Assembly: GCA_019120525.1 (NCBI GenBank)
Contig: DWUW01000147.1
Coordinates: 1 to 12,882, forward strand
Origin: Candidatus Eisenbergiella stercorigallinarum
Lineage (GTDB): Bacteria > Bacillota > Clostridia > Lachnospirales > Lachnospiraceae
DNA length: 12,882 nt
Reading direction: 5' to 3'
The position numbers and the translations under genes were made by a program. Below the pieces are notes generated by a model. It did no database searches. It saw only the letters and a program-made list of their open reading frames with translations, and was not told the DNA's origin. Shown here one piece after another: positions 10,899 through 12,882 of the stretch. Each line of letters begins with the position of its first letter. Position 1 is the stretch's first letter.

Positions 10899-12882
10899 AT
10901 GAGAATCGCTTTTGCGGGCAACCCCAACAGCGGAAAAACAACCATGTACAACGCGCTCACCGGCAGGAACGAACGCGTCGGAAACTGGGCCGGGGTTACG
11001 GTCGAAAGAAAGGAAAGCCTGATCAGAAAGGCTTATTATGACGGAGGCGAGGAGCTTGTGGCGGTAGACCTTCCGGGCGCCTATTCCATGTCTCCCTTTA
11101 CTTCGGAGGAGAGTATCACCAGCAGCTACGTGAGAAACGAGCGCCCTGATGTGATCGTCAACATCGTGGACGCGACCAACTTAAGCCGGAGCCTGTTTTT
11201 TACCACACAGCTTCTGGAGCTGGGTGTTCCGGTCGTGGTGGCCCTGAACAAGAGCGACCTTACGGCAAAGAAGCAGACGAAGATCGATGAAAAGCTTCTG
11301 TCCGAGAAGCTTGGCTGCCCGGTGGTAAAAACCGTCTCCACCTCTTCCGGCCATGACGGGCTGAAGGAAGTTGTGCAGGCTGCCGTTTCCGTAAGCGGCA
11401 AAGAACAGAAGGCACCCTACGTCCAGGAGGACATCGATCTGAAGGACCGCGCCGCGGTAGAAGCCGCCGACAGAAACCGTTTTACCTTTGTCAACAATCT
11501 TGTTTCGGAAGTGGAGAAACGGAAAGTCTTCACAAAGGATAAAAATTTCCAGGATAAGATCGACAGCGTGATCACCCACAAGATCATCGGCATCCCGATC
11601 TTTGCCGTGATCATCTTCCTGGTGTTCTACATCTCCCAGTCCACCATCGGGACCTACATCGCGGACTGGCTGGTCGCCTGGATCGAAGCCTTCCAGGGCT
11701 GGGTAGGGGGCCTGATGGAAAACGCGAACCCGCTCCTGTACGCGCTTCTGGTGGACGGCATCATCGGCGGCGTCGGCGCGGTGGTCGGCTTCCTGCCTCT
11801 GGTCATGGTCATGTATTTCCTGATCGCTTTGCTTGAGGACTGCGGATATATGGCCCGCGCCACTGTCGTTCTTGATCCGATTTTCAAGCGGGTCGGCCTT
11901 TCCGGCAAATCCATCATTCCCATGGTGATCGGCACCGGCTGCGCGATCCCCGGAATCATGGCCTGCCGTACCATCCGTAATGAAAGAGAACGCCGCACCA
12001 CCGCCATGCTGACGCCCTTCATGCCCTGCGGCGCGAAGATCCCGGTCATCGCACTGTTCGCGGGCGCGTTCTTTTCCAATGCCGCCTGGGTATCCGCCAC
12101 CATGTATCTGGTGGGCATCGTGCTGATCTTCCTCGGCGCTCTTCTGGTAAAGCGGATCACCGGACAGAAGTACCGCAAGTCCTTCTTCATCATCGAGCTG
12201 CCGGAATATAAGCTTCCCAGCCTGAAAAGAGCTGCCGTTTCCATGCTGGAGCGCGGCAAGGCCTATATCATCAAGGCCGGGACCATCATCCTGGTATGCA
12301 ACACCGTGGTACAGATCATGCAGACCTTCAACTGGCAGTTCCAGCTGGTGGAGGAAGGCGCGGAGAACACTTCCATTCTGGCAAGCGTCGCCCATCCCTT
12401 CGCCCTCCTGTTCATCCCTCTCGGCTTCGGCGTCTGGCAGCTTGCCGCAGCGGCGATCACCGGCTTTATCGCGAAGGAAAACGTGGTCGGAACTCTGGCC
12501 GTTGTTTACGGCGTTACGAACCTGATCGATACGGAGGCGCTGGAGCTTGTGGGCGCGGGCAGCGATGTGGCTTCCGTCATGGGACTCACCACCGTGGCCG
12601 CTCTTGCGTACCTGATGTTCAACCTTTATACCCCGCCCTGCTTTGCGGCCCTCGGAGCTATGAACTCTGAAATGAAGAGCGGGAAATGGCTGCTCGGCGG
12701 CATCTGCCTCCAGCTCGCGACCGGCTATACCGTGGCCTTCCTGGTCTATCAGATCGGAACCCTCATAACGACCGGCGCCCTGGGAACTGGCTTTGTTCCC
12801 GGCCTGATCGCGGTGCTGGTATTCGCGGCGGTCATCGTCTGGCGGATCCGCGTATCCGATAAAGAGTTTGCGGCGGAATATA
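10899..12882 (+). CDS. feoB: FeoB ferrous iron transport GTPase, 3' end cut by the window edge
   Basis: 661 codons are open from the ATG 10899-10901 (AGGAGG at 10884-10889, 9 nt upstream) to the right edge without a stop. The N-terminal G domain shows G1 GNPNSGKT (7-14), NWAGVTVE (29-36; most FeoB proteins have NWPGVTVE), G3 DLPG (57-60), G4 NKSD (117-120) and a G5-like STSSG (147-151). A helical linker leads to the membrane domain from about residue 228, with family motifs GTGCAIPGIMA and TPFMPCGAKIPV in the first gate half and TGFIAKENVVGTL and YTPPCFAALGAMNSEM in the second. FeoB imports Fe2+ across the cytoplasmic membrane, its GTPase regulating flux. The missing part should be the last helix and tail. 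No internal frameshift was seen. Confidence 0.96.
   Translation, partial: MRIAFAGNPNSGKTTMYNALTGRNERVGNWAGVTVERKESLIRKAYYDGGEELVAVDLPGAYSMSPFTSEESITSSYVRNERPDVIVNIVDATNLSRSLFFTTQLLELGVPVVVALNKSDLTAKKQTKIDEKLLSEKLGCPVVKTVSTSSGHDGLKEVVQAAVSVSGKEQKAPYVQEDIDLKDRAAVEAADRNRFTFVNNLVSEVEKRKVFTKDKNFQDKIDSVITHKIIGIPIFAVIIFLVFYISQSTIGTYIADWLVAWIEAFQGWVGGLMENANPLLYALLVDGIIGGVGAVVGFLPLVMVMYFLIALLEDCGYMARATVVLDPIFKRVGLSGKSIIPMVIGTGCAIPGIMACRTIRNERERRTTAMLTPFMPCGAKIPVIALFAGAFFSNAAWVSATMYLVGIVLIFLGALLVKRITGQKYRKSFFIIELPEYKLPSLKRAAVSMLERGKAYIIKAGTIILVCNTVVQIMQTFNWQFQLVEEGAENTSILASVAHPFALLFIPLGFGVWQLAAAAITGFIAKENVVGTLAVVYGVTNLIDTEALELVGAGSDVASVMGLTTVAALAYLMFNLYTPPCFAALGAMNSEMKSGKWLLGGICLQLATGYTVAFLVYQIGTLITTGALGTGFVPGLIAVLVFAAVIVWRIRVSDKEFAAEY

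Noticed and set aside
11181..12395. 404-codon minus-strand frame
   Set aside because: Antisense to feoB, whose GTPase and gate motifs are continuous; typical His/Asp-rich shadow.

Overview
The window looks like chromosomal DNA of a moderately GC-rich Clostridia, most likely a Lachnospiraceae-type gut anaerobe. This rests on protein style (MATE, DacF-type carboxypeptidase, FeoA/FeoB, YkgJ-like cysteine-cluster protein, AraC regulators beside sugar operons), strong AGGAGG ribosome binding sites and sigma-A type promoters. No rRNA, tRNA, CRISPR, IS element or phage gene was seen.

Left edge (1-592): a gene leaves the window on the minus strand (1-227, possibly a PD-(D/E)XK nuclease/transposase-like protein). 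It is preceded by an exact consensus promoter (TTGACA-N17-TATAAT), a ~200-nt leader rich in inverted repeats, and a nested hairpin terminator belonging to the next operon.

Sugar-acid operon (593-5769): three minus-strand genes run 4694 to 593: a HAD-domain/GH105 fusion, an (alpha/alpha)6-type candidate polysaccharide lyase, and an uncharacterised 236-aa protein. None has a signal peptide, so they should act in the cytoplasm on imported uronic-acid oligosaccharides: a lyase would make unsaturated uronyl ends and GH105 would remove them. A divergent AraC-family regulator (4822-5769) shares the 127-bp promoter region and is the likely activator. No transporter is present in the window.

Middle (5770-9730): a MATE efflux transporter has an extended -10 promoter and a GC-rich leader with competing hairpins. 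Converging on it are two minus-strand genes, a penicillin-binding D-Ala-D-Ala carboxypeptidase followed by a metallo-beta-lactamase-fold hydrolase. The carboxypeptidase is preceded by a possible 17-codon leader ORF whose stop codon overlaps its Shine-Dalgarno sequence.

Right part (9731-12882): a YkgJ-like cysteine-cluster protein is divergent from the ferrous-iron genes feoA and feoB (feoB runs off the right edge). Between feoA and feoB lie a cUUCGg-capped terminator-like hairpin and a GTTAG-N6-CTAAC palindrome resembling DtxR-family iron operators, suggesting that feoB is controlled separately from feoA.

Most interesting for follow-up: the HAD-GH105 fusion with altered HAD catalytic residues, the inverted-repeat cluster at 228-571, the MATE leader, the dacF leader ORF, and the feoA-feoB intercistronic region. 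All functional statements are from reading sequence only; no database search was run.
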